Assembly: GCA_947463885.1 (NCBI GenBank)
Contig: CANHUQ010000007.1
Location: 1 to 33,635 of the forward strand
From: Burkholderiales bacterium
Lineage (GTDB): Bacteria; Pseudomonadota; Gammaproteobacteria; Burkholderiales; Burkholderiaceae_E
DNA: 33,635 bases
Direction of reading: 5' to 3'
Shown here: piece by piece, positions 33,617 to 33,635 of the stretch
Layout of the letters: every line of letters starts with the position of its first letter
How positions within the stretch are numbered: position 1 is the stretch's first letter
Position numbers and translations under genes: made by a program
Notes under the pieces: model-generated
What the model saw: only the letters and a program-made list of their open reading frames with translations
Databases searched by the model: none
What the model was told of the DNA's origin: nothing

Positions 33617-33635
33617 CCGACCCATGCGCTCAGCC

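Noticed and set aside
1-33635. CRISPR array, tRNA, rRNA, insertion sequence or prophage
   Set aside because: No regularly spaced repeats, no tRNA-like cloverleaf and no transposase or integrase genes were seen; tRNA absence was judged by eye only.

Overview
The window looks like chromosomal DNA of a GC-rich betaproteobacterium, most likely Burkholderiales and perhaps Alcaligenaceae-like. The evidence is two Bug/TctC-type tripartite tricarboxylate receptors, a tctCBA cluster, a ugpBAEC cluster, a BenE carrier, RF3 and two class II old yellow enzymes, together with high coding density and many one- to four-base gene overlaps. Genus-level placement is inference. I found no rRNA, tRNA, CRISPR array, transposase, integrase or prophage genes, so this reads as an ordinary metabolic and transport region rather than a mobile island.

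Layout. (1) 1-4344, all minus: an old yellow enzyme, an SH3-like proline-rich exported protein, an acyl-CoA synthetase, a hotdog thioesterase and a MipA/OmpV outer-membrane protein that runs off the left edge; short gaps suggest one operon. (2) 4386-5534, minus: a DUF937-TM-OmpA fusion protein with a strong terminator, divergent from a small AT-hook/ribbon-helix-helix protein at 5845-6117. (3) 6144-11559, minus: ugpB-ugpA-ugpE-ugpC followed by an epoxide-hydrolase-like alpha/beta hydrolase in the place where enterobacteria carry ugpQ. (4) 11805-12857: a membrane acyltransferase. (5) 12902-14128: a DUF2059 exported protein and, divergently, an 80-residue protein that is essentially sigma-70 region 4 alone; their shared intergenic region has a perfect 15-bp-arm inverted repeat. 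(6) 14156-19225: a quinone oxidoreductase (minus) divergent from nitronate monooxygenase, an orphan Bug receptor and an M20 amidohydrolase (plus), then a convergent TetR regulator. (7) 19608-23931, minus: cardiolipin synthase, prfC, benE in tight tandem. (8) 24001-31264, plus: a CorC/HlyC-type CNNM-CBS protein, tctC-tctB-tctA, an SbmA/YddA-like ABC exporter and glucokinase, several with overlapping ends. (9) 31444-33616, plus: a second old yellow enzyme and an aldo/keto reductase.

The themes are uptake of organic acids and glycerol-3-phosphate-like solutes (tct, Bug, ugp, benE), acyl and aromatic/electrophile metabolism (CoA ligase, thioesterase, two OYEs, quinone oxidoreductase, nitronate monooxygenase, M20 hydrolase) and envelope maintenance (MipA, OmpA-like, SH3, cls). 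The most unusual elements are the stand-alone sigma region-4 protein with its palindromic upstream region, the 11-bp tandem repeat before the AT-hook/RHH gene, and the OYE whose flavin-tuning cysteine is replaced by histidine. Nothing here proves a wholly new system; these are candidates.
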